NCBI GenBank assembly: GCA_010093705.1
Contig: MU006112.1
Coordinates: 186,001 to 250,000, forward strand
Direction of reading: 5' to 3'
Length of the DNA stretch: 64,000 bases
DNA from: Patellaria atrata CBS 101060
Taxonomy: Eukaryota > Ascomycota > Dothideomycetes > Patellariales > Patellariaceae
Made by a program: the position numbers and the translations under genes. Below are positions 47,201 to 58,688 of this stretch, in pieces. The stretch's first letter is position 1, and each line of letters opens with the position of its first letter. Under the pieces are notes generated by a model, which searched no databases, had not been told where the DNA came from, and saw only the letters and a program-made list of their open reading frames with translations.

Positions 47201-48100
47201 CTGTGGCGGATAGCAAGATATCGTTTAAATTCTCGACAATAGCGCAAGAACATCGAATTTTTGTGAGCGAAACACGTAGACCTATGCTGGACTTTCCTTG
47301 GCTATGGAAAAAGGTTCAACTTATTGTGACAGCGAGCCATCATCTCTGGCAACGACTGAAGGATAAGCGAGATATGATTCTACTAGTTGTCCTCTTATCC
47401 TGGGATTATAATTTGATGCGGATAACTGTTCCAAACATGGTCCTGCTTATGGATGATGGAGGCGTTGATTATCATCGAGGCTGTCAATCACGACTGTCGC
47501 ATAAGTGCTCTAAAACGGCTTTCGAGGACTGTTGTAGGTGGAGTCACCCTCTAAGTCCAGGGCAAGGCGGCCAGAGGAGAATGCTGGTGGTAGAAGCAGA
47601 TGCGCCGCTACCTGTCGTTAGATCCGAAGTAGTTGTTGATCCTTATCTGACGTGGAACGTAAAGACCTACGCATAGTAAAGTAAGAGTGGGTGAATTGAT
47701 AGTGAGCCTAAGGATACTCGGGAAGGACTTCAAATGGAGTTTCGGGGTTCAAGGCTTGAGGCGGTACTGTACAGTACATGATAGGTGATCGCTGCGGGAA
47801 GAGATGGAAGGGGGACAGATTTCTCTGCGGATGCAATGCAAAGACTCGAAATGAATATTGAGGCATTCCGAGATGATCATGAAGAGCGGGAAAGATGGTG
47901 CAAATGGGAAAGATGGGTGGAAGTGAGAACAAGGTGTGGAGGCTAAGCTATTCGGCTGGTGAGGAGTTACCACGATCCCAATGCAAGGGGGCGCTTCCCG
48001 AGAATCCCGACCCAGATAACCGGCTCACGTCAACGGTGCAGATACAACTGCACGGGGGTCCATAGCAGTAAGGTACCAATACAGTATCCAGGTCTAGCTT
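44266..48100. other. Gene-poor region
   Basis: About 3.8 kb with only short ORFs. The longest, at 47203-47676, has no ATG start and no recognisable domain. Composition is moderate, without the extreme AT content expected from heavy RIP. A 15-base G-run lies at 46918-46932. I see no RNA gene. Confidence 0.45.
46918..46932 (+). repeat. Poly-G run of 15
   Basis: Fifteen consecutive G on the + strand, followed by CCTCCCCT. It could form a G-quadruplex or be a length-variable or assembly-sensitive tract. Confidence 0.7.
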
Positions 48101-49277
48101 AGGCTGCATAGCCGTATCACTGAACTACTGCCCCGGTAACAGCACAAGATAGTTCTAATTATGGCTTCTATTCTACTGTTCGGCATACTCTATGGACAAG
48201 CTATAGGTCGAACTGTTATCCAAAACACGAGCATACTGCTGCTATTCCCTTGATGCTCGAGTACCTTAACCCAGACAGTAGTTGTGGACCACCGCAGAGC
48301 TGCCCTCGGCTGGGTGTTACCTTACCCTTACTAATACGTATAATACCTTAACGGCTTGTCACTGCCCCGTTAGGTTGCACATGGCCTGCTTTACCTTACT
48401 GGACTTGGTTAGCCCGAATATCCTCTAGCCGAATTTGAGCTCTGAGCTTTGACGAGCTTCTTCTGCTTCCACTTCCGCACTTCTACCTTCCTCTCTCTTA
48501 TTCTCTTCAACCAACCTCACTCGACGCCTTTTTCCGTCGTTAAAAGGCTTTAGCATTCATCATCATCTACTCTCAACCTTCAGCATTCTCATTCTATCTT
48601 GGCTTATCTCCAACATCAAGCACCTGAGATTTGTGTGAACCGTCAGCCGACAGGGCAGGCGGCTTCGTCTCGGAGGCTGGTGTCGGGCCGGGTTGAAGCT
48701 AAGTTACGCACACAAACACACAGCCCGAAGCGAAAATAGACCCACAACAACACCCTCCACACAAAACATCTCTCTTTGTCCTTTACTTCCTCCATTTTAC
48801 AACCTTACAGGCTATAGTCTACAGGCTGTCTACTGTCTACTGTCTACTGGCTACTGTCTACTGGCTACTGGCTACTGGCTACTGGCTACTGTCTAGTGTC
48901 CACTGTCCGCATTTCGCAAGCTGCACCTATTTACCTTACCGGTTCGGTTACCTTCAGGTTACCTTCAGCAACAATCACAGGTTTTACAGAGCTTTAGTCG
49001 CGTCCATTATCAAGCTACTGCAAACCTCACAGCCTGCAGCAAACCCACCTTAAAGGCCTAACTAGGAGCTACCTTAGTTTTCCCCACGCCCTCCCCGGCT
49101 TTTCTTGCTGCTCCCAGACTTTTGGTTCGCTTTTCGCCAAGAAGAAAATAAATTTTCTAAATCCAAACGGTCCGAGCTTCACCCTTCACCAACCACAACT
49201 ATCAACCTGCACCACTACTTTCTCTCCACTATTATCTCACTTCTACCTACATTCGCTACAGTCTATGTTTCTTCATC
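48101..49277 (+). promoter_or_regulatory. Leader/promoter region of NAF1
   Basis: From about 48450 the + strand is C/T/A-rich, the usual look of a fungal promoter and 5' leader, up to the ATG at 49278. It includes a heptamer minisatellite described separately. Repeats of TACCTTA occur around 48255-48400 and near 48930. No ORF was accepted here. Confidence 0.45.
48829..48905 (+). repeat. Heptamer minisatellite, 11 copies of (T/G)CTACTG
   Basis: Seventy-seven bases read as eleven 7-bp units, alternating TCTACTG and GCTACTG, the last two with single changes. It lies about 370 bp upstream of the NAF1 start, probably in promoter or leader. Confidence 0.9.
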
Positions 49278-52127
49278 ATGCCCGACAGTAATATCGACGA
49301 CACGGAGAGTCCATTGGACAAAGCTTTCCATCAGTTATTCCCTGAGGAGAACACATCTAAACAGCATACCCAAGCTGCCGCACAACAACGAAACCATGTC
49401 GAAGAGGATACTATCCCAGAACACACACCTCAAGAACACCCAGCGCAAGAACATAGAGCCGAAAAGCGCCAAGGATTTCCTAAACCGCCAGGTCACCAGC
49501 TTACCGCGATGGAGCGTGAGTTCCTTCAAACTGCCATTGAAAATAAGGGCGATCCTGAGGCGGAGTTCGAGTTTGACTCTGAACCAGCGCTCGACTCGGA
49601 CGGTGAGGGATTTGTGAACGGCAACTTCACCTCTGCTAGTAATCCTTCCGGGTTCATCCCTTTTCCCGACGATGATGTCCCTAGTTCTTCTGACTCTAGT
49701 GACGACTCTGAGGGTAGCTCAGATGATAGTTCAATCAACAGCTCTGATAGCGGCTCTACCGACCCCTCATATAGTAATTCTGATGACAATTCCGACGAAG
49801 ATTCTGATGACAGTTCCGCCGAAGATTCTGATGACAGTTCCGACGATGATTCTGACTCTAACGCAAAGTATGCAGCCATAGGAGCTCCCGATACCCTGTG
49901 CCCGGAAGAAATTTCTTTCGGAGATGGTGTAACATCTGCAGCATACGAGGCTCATTTTGGTCGATTCGACTACCCGAAACACATTCGTGCTATGGTCAAA
50001 GCAAAGAAAGAACTTCTAGCTCGCAAGCCTAAGAAACTTGTGAAGAAAGCGGCGGACAAAGCGGTACCAAACCCTAAGGGCGCGTCTGTTCAGCAGCCAC
50101 CTCGCTTACCATATAAACGCTTACCGGATGACTGGATCAATCCGGAGAATATGCCTAAGTGGAAGCAGCCGAAGCGAACGGCGCATGAAGTAGTGGAGAA
50201 GTTTTTCTGGCCACCACCCATACAATGGGTGGATCAGCAAGATCTCCGGCCACTTGGGCATGTCGCGCACACAATCCCCCACCACGCCCAAGTGGTGATC
50301 AAGCTTAACGGCACCGCCCGCGAAAAGGTGATAGCAGACGGCTCGCTGCTTTGCTTGGAGGACGGGCGAGTCATTGGCGCAGTTTCAGAGGTGCTTGGGA
50401 ATATCGATCAACCTCATGCCACTGTAAACTACCCTGAGGCTATTTGGTTGGACCGACTGGGTCTCCCAAGAAACGGAGGTACCCCAATCTACTACTCGGA
50501 GGAACACTCCAAGTTCTGGACGTATGAGCAGATGAACGAAGAGGGAATCAAGCATCGTTCGGATGCGTCCAACGCCTTCGATGAACCAGTAGACCCGGAA
50601 AAGAATCCATTTCACTCTGACGATGAGAAAGAGAGAGCATGGCGAAACAGAATCAAAATGGAAACTAATACCAAGTTCTGGCAAAAATCGTTCCTAAAGC
50701 GAGGGTACACTCATCCCAAACAGGTAGCATATGAGGAGAAAGAAAGACGCAAGGAACAGGCACGCCAAGAGGGTAGACCTTTTGATCAACGAGTCTGGCG
50801 TGGTCGCGGTAACTACCGCGGAAGAGGACGAGGGGCCTCGCATTATGACAACTTCCAGCGCCCGGATGCAAAACGCCAGCGTAGCTCAAGCATCAAGCAA
50901 GAGCGTGATGAGACTCCTCAAGTCGAGGCTTTCAACCGTCCGCAGAAGTTCCATCGTGGTCATAGCGGCCGTGGCGGCCGTGGTGGCCGTGGCGGCAGGG
51001 GTGATAACCGCGCCTGGCAGGATGACCGTCGCCAGGACATCTTTCGTCATCCATCCACTGTAGATTATCAGAGTCGCGCACACAGGTCTTACGCTTCGTC
51101 GCGTGATTCAGCGAGCCAGGAACATAGTTCGCGACGACCCTCCATCGAGTCGACATATAGTTCTGATCGAAACCGAAATGGTGATCGCGACCACCATGAG
51201 CGCCCCAGCTCTTCCGCCTATAGTGCCCGCAGCAGTGAGTCCTTGCGTCCCAGTTCGAGCAGTGAGCGTGGTGGTTACCATAACAGCACGCAGGATCGAG
51301 GCGGATATCGCGGTGGCCGAGGAACATATCGTGGAGGCCGCGGCGGAGCAGCTGCGTCGTTTATCGACCCAGCATCGACTCCTTCATTGCCACCGAAGCC
51401 ACCTGCTGCATCTGATGCTCCAAACGCACGGCAACGTAGTTATCGGTCGTGGTACGAAGCAAACAGAAATCGTACCGACGCTGCTCCAAGTTATGGGACT
51501 CGTGCCAATACCGTGGGTCCTGTGAACGCATATCAGGCTCCTGCAAACCCCACCGGACCTATCTCTACATTTCAGACACCATCTTATCCCGTGGGTTCGA
51601 CCACAGGATTTCAAGCGTCCACGCCGTATGCTGGGAACTACCAAACGCCAACTCCAGGTTTCAGCGGCAACACTGGCTATCAGGCTACGGCCTACCCAAT
51701 AGACCAGTACAGTAGTAGCAGTAGATATGGAGCGGCCCCGTCTACCGGATACCGAGCCCCAACATATGCCCCAGCGGAGAACGCTGGGTATCAGGGTCCA
51801 AACTATAGCACCGTTCCCTCCACGAGCTACCACGCTCCAGCGTATACCCAGACTCAAACCACTGGGTATCAGGCTCCCAGTTTCGGTGGTTATAACCAGA
51901 CCACATTTGGCTCTACTCAAGTCCAGCCTACTCCACCAATTCCACATTGGGCTCCAGCTCCACCTCGCCTATTTCCCAACCCAGTGCAATCTGGAATTCC
52001 ACCCCCTCCGATCGAGCCACCTCCATCTTCACAACCACCTCCACCTTCTGGACCTCCACCAGTTGATGAGCCTTACGATCCTTATAATTTCACGCCAATC
52101 CAGAAGGAAGCCTTTCGTAAGACATAG
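49278..52127 (+). CDS. NAF1: H/ACA snoRNP assembly factor Naf1, RGG-rich
   Basis: A single-exon gene of 949 aa. A Ser/Asp-rich acidic block covers about residues 130-196. The Gar1/Naf1 RNP domain lies at about 320-455: PLGHVAHTIPHHAQVVIKLNG, GSLLCLEDGRVIGAVSEVLG, then TPIYYSEEHSKFW and SDASNAFDEPVDPE...HSDDEKE. That last segment is typical of Naf1, not Gar1. After it come Arg/Gly-rich boxes at about 508-578 and 664-691, and a long Tyr/Pro/Gln tail with repeated YQAPxY units ending in a proline-rich stretch. Naf1 binds the Cbf5 pseudouridine synthase during early H/ACA RNP assembly in the nucleus and is later exchanged for Gar1. At 949 aa it is longer than yeast Naf1 (492 aa); the extra length is low-complexity tail. 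Confidence 0.85.
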   Translation: MPDSNIDDTESPLDKAFHQLFPEENTSKQHTQAAAQQRNHVEEDTIPEHTPQEHPAQEHRAEKRQGFPKPPGHQLTAMEREFLQTAIENKGDPEAEFEFDSEPALDSDGEGFVNGNFTSASNPSGFIPFPDDDVPSSSDSSDDSEGSSDDSSINSSDSGSTDPSYSNSDDNSDEDSDDSSAEDSDDSSDDDSDSNAKYAAIGAPDTLCPEEISFGDGVTSAAYEAHFGRFDYPKHIRAMVKAKKELLARKPKKLVKKAADKAVPNPKGASVQQPPRLPYKRLPDDWINPENMPKWKQPKRTAHEVVEKFFWPPPIQWVDQQDLRPLGHVAHTIPHHAQVVIKLNGTAREKVIADGSLLCLEDGRVIGAVSEVLGNIDQPHATVNYPEAIWLDRLGLPRNGGTPIYYSEEHSKFWTYEQMNEEGIKHRSDASNAFDEPVDPEKNPFHSDDEKERAWRNRIKMETNTKFWQKSFLKRGYTHPKQVAYEEKERRKEQARQEGRPFDQRVWRGRGNYRGRGRGASHYDNFQRPDAKRQRSSSIKQERDETPQVEAFNRPQKFHRGHSGRGGRGGRGGRGDNRAWQDDRRQDIFRHPSTVDYQSRAHRSYASSRDSASQEHSSRRPSIESTYSSDRNRNGDRDHHERPSSSAYSARSSESLRPSSSSERGGYHNSTQDRGGYRGGRGTYRGGRGGAAASFIDPASTPSLPPKPPAASDAPNARQRSYRSWYEANRNRTDAAPSYGTRANTVGPVNAYQAPANPTGPISTFQTPSYPVGSTTGFQASTPYAGNYQTPTPGFSGNTGYQATAYPIDQYSSSSRYGAAPSTGYRAPTYAPAENAGYQGPNYSTVPSTSYHAPAYTQTQTTGYQAPSFGGYNQTTFGSTQVQPTPPIPHWAPAPPRLFPNPVQSGIPPPPIEPPPSSQPPPPSGPPPVDEPYDPYNFTPIQKEAFRKT

Positions 52128-54021
52128 AAACCTCGAGTGTCTCACCGTGCATAGGTGCGATGATAGTTTGTGCCATGCCAAAGCGGTTTTATCGGTGTGA
52201 TGATTCGTCGTGTGACGTCCTCGTGTGGCCTATCTGGATTTCTTCTTTCTTCTCTCGGTGTGCCTGTTCCCCCTTTCCTTTTTGTACTACTATATGGAGG
52301 CTATTTTCTGCTTTGACATAGCGTGGAGTATTCACGACGGTTTGGACCCTCTCCATTTGGAAAAGGGCAAGAGCAACGAGTTATGATGTACGAACACCTT
52401 TTTCCTTTTCTCAGTTACAACGGTTTACCCAATCATCATGTCTGCAAGCTTACAATAGCCGTCTCAATCTTCATGTCGGTCGTTTACAACGGCTATCTCA
52501 ATCTCCATGTCGGCTGCCTACAACAGCTGTCTTAATTCTCATGTCGGCCGCTTACAGTGGCTGTCTCAATCTTCATACCTGGTAGTCTGTGGCAGTCGTC
52601 ACAATCCTACTGTCCGGCAGCTTGTTGCGGCTTTTCTCGGTTTTACCGAAGCAACGTGCCTGCGAGGTGTTTATCATGATTTTTCCCGATTTTCACGAGG
52701 GTTATGCTTCGTGGCGTATCGCTTTATTAAGCATTAATGTAACTAGAGGTGAATAGAAAGGTGTTGAAACCCCACATGATGCTCAATAGTGTTCTTTGAC
52801 TGATGTGATCAACATGCATGCTATATTAATGAGTAGAGTTTCTAGGAGTTTGTAAATCACGTAGGACTTTAAAAGGTAAGATGTAGTAGATTGGTATATA
52901 GACTCGCCATTGGGATTCCAGGGTTTGGAGTTCACGGGAAGGGGTGATAGGATTGCTACTTGAGCCTAGGATGCTATTCTTTTATGCTTCTGAGCCATAA
53001 ATTTCACGCTGGAGAGGTAATCAATAGTCGAGTTTCTGTTTATGAATGCGCATATCCAGGCTGGTCGGGTAAGAGTCACATATCAGCTTATGTTGGAATC
53101 CAAAAAGAGTCACATGGAAGAAGATGGTGTAGATTCCAAAAGATGGTACAGGGGCTGACTCTGGATAGTTCTAATCCACAGTCTAATGCAGACTCTTAAC
53201 ACTCTTTCTATTTACTATGCCCCGTTTAGAAGTATGACTCTAGGTATGCAAATCCAACAATCTATGCCATGTCAAAGGGAAGCATCGGTATCCCAATTCA
53301 GCAGGACAGAACGGCAGTACGGTACAGAAGATGCTCCGGTTGCCGACTATGAGTCGTATCTAGGTTATGATCTTTCTACTCCTTGAATTCGGTATTCTCG
53401 GTTGAGTCGGTTATATAAACCGTAAATGGAAGAGCTTGCGAACTGTTACGATGGATGAGTGGCTTAGACAAAAGCCCCAGGTGAGGCCAAGCCAAGTTGG
53501 ATGTAACGGATCAAGGACCGCACAAGGGGCATCACATCTGCAAACCAACTCCAGGCACCAAAAGGTACCGTTTCCAAATCTAAACGATACCATCCTCCCA
53601 TATCAGATGCCAGTCCTCGTTAACTCCGACATGATTTTACGCTTGTTATACGGTCGGGATGACGTGAACGCTGGACGGGATCCATCCGCATCGCCCTATT
53701 CCCCCTTGCCCAACCGACTGGGAGTCTGGGAGACGCGCCATATTCTATCTGCCTGATTAATTGTCGTAACTAGTGTTTCGTCTCTGACTGTTCATGCTCT
53801 GACGATGACGAAGATAAACAATACAGCGTCGTCGATGGCTTGACGGGGAAACGTATGCCTTAACGTATGCCTAAGGGCGAAGTATCGTCAACCATTTCGG
53901 CGAATCCAATTCAGACCTTATCTTATACTGAGTGTCTAGGACGGCCTGACCCGTTCACGCGAGCCTGATTTCTCATGTGAACGGATTATCTTCAAAATCC
54001 TTCTCTTTCCTGTAAACTAAT
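52128..54021. other. Intergenic between NAF1 and a Zn2Cys6 gene
   Basis: About 1.9 kb. The first 500 bases hold a 34-bp tandem repeat described separately. The rest has only short ORFs with no recognisable features. Confidence 0.45.
52414..52617 (+). repeat. Degenerate 34-bp tandem repeat, six copies
   Basis: Units start at 52414, 52448, 52482, 52516, 52550 and 52584, with an exact 34-bp period. The consensus is about GCTTACAACGGCTGTCTCAA then TCTTCATGTCGGCC. Copies 1-4 are the most alike and the outer ones are decayed. The period is not a multiple of three, which argues against coding repeats. It lies 290 bp downstream of the NAF1 stop, possibly in its 3' untranslated region. Confidence 0.85.
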
Positions 54022-56145
54022 ATGGTGTATACGGGCAAGCCAAGTCGAGGTTGTCAAAATTGCAGAACGCGAAGGATAAAGGTGTGTTTACTATCCAATC
54101 CGGGAACTATTGCGACTCGTCCATCGCTCCCGCAATACCCCACATATAGATCTTCCGCTTACTGTCCCTCGTTTATAGTGTGGAGAGGAGAAGCCTGCAT
54201 GTAGCCAGTGTGAGAAGTCTGGACGAGAATGCCCAGGTTACCGGGACGAGTTCGATCTCATATTCCGGGACGAGAATGTTGCAGTTGCGCGCCGATCAAA
54301 GAAATCGAATTTTTCCAAAAGTGCATCTAAAACAGCCAAGCCAAAGTATGCTCTTTGAGATCTCATTTGTGGAGAGAATGTCTCAAAATCGGTTGACTGC
54401 AAGCTGATATGGTAATCAAAAGTCTCACTAACTTATGTTGATAGAGCATCAGCGAGTTGCGAATCTGTAGGAAGTTCGCCATCAAATAGTCTGATAATTT
54501 CTAGGCACCGCTCTATCTCTTCTAATAATTCTGATCTTCCAACCGACTCATCTCTATCATGGCCATCGCCCCGGACAGTAGCAGAGACATATTTGGAGGG
54601 CCCCGGTGCCTTACAGTCAGAACCCTCCCCAGAGGCTATGGACAGAGCTTATCAATGGTTTCTTCAAAGAATGAAAGTCAAGTCTAGTCCATCACCATCT
54701 ATGGAGGACCTTGCTACTGCATTCTTCTTCCGTAACTTTGTTCTATTCCCACATCATTCGGACAGCACGCGGGGCTTCCTAGAGTTCATAGTACCTATAT
54801 ACAACGAAACGAGTAGCGATTCGCTTGTCCATCAGGCTACACATGCCCTCGCAATGGCCATCTTTAGTAACTATCCAGCACAATACCACCTACTGAAGGA
54901 TACTCGTACACTTTACAGTAGCACTTTGGCGCGCCTGAGGACTGCGCTTAACGATCCAGTTGAAGTGAAATCGGATGGGACGCTACTCACGGTATTATTA
55001 GCGTCTCTCTACGAGGTACGGGGATGTCCTAGTCCGTTACAGTTTACACCTGATGTTGATATCCTACAAAGGCAATCATGTCGACAAATGGCTCCATGAA
55101 AGGATGGGTCAACCATGTTGATGGAGCAGTTTCCCTCGTGAAGATGAGAGGTGCAGGTGAATTCAATACCGAGCAATCTTTTAACCTATTTCGAGCCGTC
55201 AGAAGCGTCATGGTAAGATAGATCAAGTTCTGTACCCTAACCCATCCCTTCCCAACCGTCGAAACTCGAGACCCTAACATCTCCCAGCTCACAAGCAGTA
55301 TCGCCCGGCATAAAGACATCGAAGACTTCCCCAGCCCCAACGGCTGGAGACTCGTCGACGACCTCGAAGAAAACGCCGCGAACCGCCTAACCCTAATCTC
55401 GATGTCACTCCCTAAGATCCGCACCAAAGCCCACACCCTCCTCGGACAGCCCAAAACCGACTCCACCCTCGCTTCCGTCCTCGAACTCATAGAGCTCGCC
55501 CAAAAGGTCGACCGCGACCTCGATGACTGGTTCAGAAACGTCCCTCCCTCCTGGGGCCACAGAACCATCTCCGTATGCCACAACACCGCAGCCGAAGACA
55601 TCGCACAAGCAGAGGAATGGCCGGGTCCCATCCACACCTACGAAGACATCTTCATCGCGAGCATCGTCAACGACCACAGGGTCGGTCGCATATGCTGCCA
55701 ATCCGTCCTCGTGGCCGCAGCAGCCTGGCTTGCGCCCAAAGCCGCCGTAACCGCCGATCCAATGGGCCAAGCGGCCTCGTACCAGGTCCAGCAGCTCGTC
55801 GATGACATCTGCGCCTCCGTCCCCTTTCACATGAAATACCACTATCAGGCTGACGCGCTGCTGAGCAACCACGATCAAGGAGGTATGTCCCCCCGCGCGC
55901 GTGAGAAAGCTCTGCATCCTAACCCGCGCACAGCGGCGGAGGCCATGGGTGCCTATTTGCTCGTCTGGCCGCTGTATGTCTGTTTGAATGTGCCGACGCT
56001 CGAGGAACGGCAGAGGCTGTGGTTGAGGGGTCGCATGACGTTTGTCGGGAAGGAGTTTGGGCTTAATCAGGCGCAGGTGTTGCTGTTGGCGCAGCGGCAG
56101 GTTTTGAGCTCTGCTCCGGATTTTAAACCTCCGTTGGTTGTGTGA
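54022..56145 (+). CDS. Zn2Cys6 transcription factor with fungal-specific TF domain
   Basis: Five exons: 54022-54081, 54179-54345, 54445-55015, 55072-55212 and 55288-56145; introns of 97, 99, 56 and 75 nt; 598 aa. The N-terminus MVYTGKPSRGCQNCRTRRIK joins by splicing to CGEEKPACSQC...C and gives a canonical cluster C11-x2-C14-x6-C21-x6-C28-x2-C31-x6-C38. The rest matches the fungal-specific TF domain 2 type (Fungal_trans_2), with LVHQATHALAMAIF, WVNHVDGAVSLVKMRG and a long helical C-terminus. The start MVYTGKPS is a very common opening for this class. Targets are unknown, and no biosynthetic genes lie next to it. The last exon is C-rich, then turns G/T-rich on the coding strand near 55910. Confidence 0.9.
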
Positions 56146-57981
56146 GGTCGGCTGAATGACGAGATATGGTGGGTATGGGGATTAGATGGCTGGGATTATT
56201 GAGGCGAGTGGGGGGTCTGCTGTATGATATGGGAGTACATTGAGGGGGGAATGTAAGGCGCTGGTAATAGGAGGTAGAGATGGTCTGGAGAGCGTGTATT
56301 TGGACTAGCTGAAGGGAGATGATTCATCTCAGATAATAGAGCTCTCCCCGCTTCTTTGGCTCGATAGATAGAATAGAGAGTGTAATCGTAATTTTCTCGC
56401 CTCCTTCTTAGGTTCCTCCCGCGTCTGACTTGACTGTGAATGCAGGCATTTAGATATAGACGTGGGTAGAGTCGTAGGTTTAGTAGAAATAAATAAACGT
56501 GTTTCTTTAGGGTTCCTACATGTTAAACTCGGTCCTTCACAGCATTTTTACCGGAACTAGGTAAGCAGTTGTAGGAGTAGGGTTTCTGAAGCAGTATATC
56601 ACACACCACACAGCAGATTTCCACCAAGTACGACAAAGTGATAGCTCATACGAACTGTACATCTGCCCCCAACTTCAGGTGTTTAGAAGCAAATGATACT
56701 ACATAGCGCAAACTACAACCTCATCCACCGACCACCGGACCCTCTACCAAAACGGAGTTATCTCTTCCTGACATGATACGCTAAAAAGGCACTCAGGCAC
56801 TCACCCATTACCCACTCGACGATACATACGCATAGGAAAACTAACCCCCGTTCACTAACCCCAACCCGTTAGGAAATATCTTATTTCTAAACAGCACAAG
56901 GGTTACTAAGTCCAAAATAAACGCCCCCCTCCCATCCAAAAAGAAAGCGGGACAGCCATATCCTAACATAGTAGAACAGTAAAATAGCAAAACAAGCATA
57001 AGCGACGTGTACTCCCGGTAGACGTAGCCTTTCCCGCGAGCGCAGAGTTCACATCCGACATAAGTGTATACAGCGTATATTGTCATTCTCTGTTTTTTTT
57101 TTTTTGATGTTTTTGTATTTGATGTTTTTGTATTTGATGTTTTTGTATTTGGTGTTTTTGTATTTGGTGTTTTTGTATTTGGTGTTTCGTTGGATGGGAG
57201 CGTCACTTAGCTCCCAGGGAAGAGATACTGGATTGGTGCTATGATATAACTCCCACTGCTTCCTTTGGTAGCTTTATGGGATATACTTGACTGGCGACAT
57301 CGAAACCTAAGGGACGATGAGGTTGTGGTTTCGAGGCAGATGGACGTGTGGTTACAGGGTCTGGATTTTGAGTGTGGGTTGGGGGATATAGTGGAGAGGC
57401 GATATCACTTGTTGGACAGGGGTATTTTGGGGGTATGAGTGACTTAGGGAGTAAGGTTTATAAGATGGCTCTAAGGGACTCTGGTCGAGGATAAATTCCT
57501 TGTGGGAGAAGTAGAATTTTATAATATACTAGTAAAGTCGTCTATCAACAAAAAAGTGGTATTTAGAAATAGAGTTGTGAGCGTAGACAGATACACGTTT
57601 CATGACATACTGAGATTTAGAACTTACCATCTCTCTAGCTGGGAGCAGGGTTATCAACGAGGGCCACAATGACCTACCTAAAAGGACGACGACAGTCGGT
57701 TCCGTTCACGCTAAATGACTTACCTTGACTTCACTAGGAAATCTCAGCTCACTTCACAGGCTCACCAACCATAATCTCATCCGGTCACTCATCCCAAATT
57801 CAGGCGCTTCCCAACAACAGTTGAGACAAAGGTTTGTTCAGGAACGGCATCGTTTGATTGATCTATCACACGAAAACCATCCCTCAGCCACCACGCTGCA
57901 AGAGCCAACGCCAAGCCAGGCGCGCCCTAAAGCCCTTTTTATCAAACCCACTATAACACAACAAACCCCCTAATGTATCAT
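56146..57981. other. Convergent intergenic region
   Basis: About 1.8 kb between the 3' ends of the Zn2Cys6 gene and RPL28. It contains a 15-bp minisatellite described separately. A 121-codon ORF on the minus strand is produced by that repeat and was rejected. Otherwise nothing was recognised. Confidence 0.45.
57092..57187. repeat. T-run and 15-bp minisatellite, five and a half copies
   Basis: A 14-base T-run (57092-57105) is followed by five exact-length copies of G(A/G)TGTTTTTGTATTT from 57106 to 57180 and a partial sixth. The A/G variant separates the first three copies from the last ones, a sign of step-wise duplication. Confidence 0.92.
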
Positions 57982-58435
57982 TTATGCGACCAATTGGCAC
58001 ACACCGCCAGCCTCCTTGATTTTCCTCTCCGCCTCCTTACTGAAGAAACGAGCGCGAACGACGATAGGTATCTCGGGCAAGCGACCCTTGCCGAGGACCT
58101 TTGAGTAGCCGAGAGGGAGGAGGTCGAGGACGGGCGCGGTATCGGTTTTCTTATCCTTGATGTACGCGTCGCGCTTCTCGGCCGGGACGAGAGACCATAG
58201 CTAATGTTGTCAGTTTACATCCACTCCACCATCGACCCATCAATCCCCAACTGACCTTGTCCAAATTGATGACCGGTCTCCAGAATTGGTTCTGAAGTTT
58301 GTGAAAGTACCTCATACCAACCTTTCCGAAGTAACTGTGCGTAGTCATTAGTTTGGGGTATGCTAGAGGTGTCGAAGGTATAAGTACCCGGGATGGTATT
58401 TGTCCATGTTCGTTCGGTGATGATGTTGACCACCT

Positions 58436-58473
<38 letters not shown>

Positions 58474-58688
58474 AACTCCTGAATTCTAGTTTAATATATG
58501 AGTCCAATCGTAGAGTAGGAGTGTACTAACGTCCATGACCGGCGGAGACGTGACCGCGGCTGCGCATACATTGTCAGCATAAGATCCTCGACAATGATGC
58601 GTCGTATCTTCGGAATCACATAATTTAACGATTAACGACTGAATAGTATTACTTACTGCTTGCGGGTCTTTGTTAGACGAGTAGGCAT
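57982..58688 (-). CDS. RPL28: 60S ribosomal protein uL15 (L28/L27a)
   Basis: Five exons: 58688-58657, 58559-58531, 58478-58388, 58334-58256 and 58200-57982; introns of 97, 52, 53 and 55 nt; 149 aa, the exact length usual for the family. The start is [21 protein letters not shown], followed by [39 protein letters not shown] and [14 protein letters not shown]. The end is [23 protein letters not shown]. It is a core protein of the large subunit near the exit-tunnel side. Two exons (32 and 29 nt) are too short to show as ORFs, so the gene is easily missed. The early introns are the pattern expected for fungal ribosomal protein genes. It lies 342 bp downstream of SFB3 in tandem. Confidence 0.97.

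Noticed and set aside
47203-47676. 157-codon open frame on the + strand
   Set aside because: No ATG start, no recognisable domain, and it lies in a gene-poor region. Kept only as a note.
56841-57206. 121-codon minus-strand ORF with TKxxN repeats
   Set aside because: The repeat part is the 15-bp minisatellite read in frame; the rest has no family resemblance.
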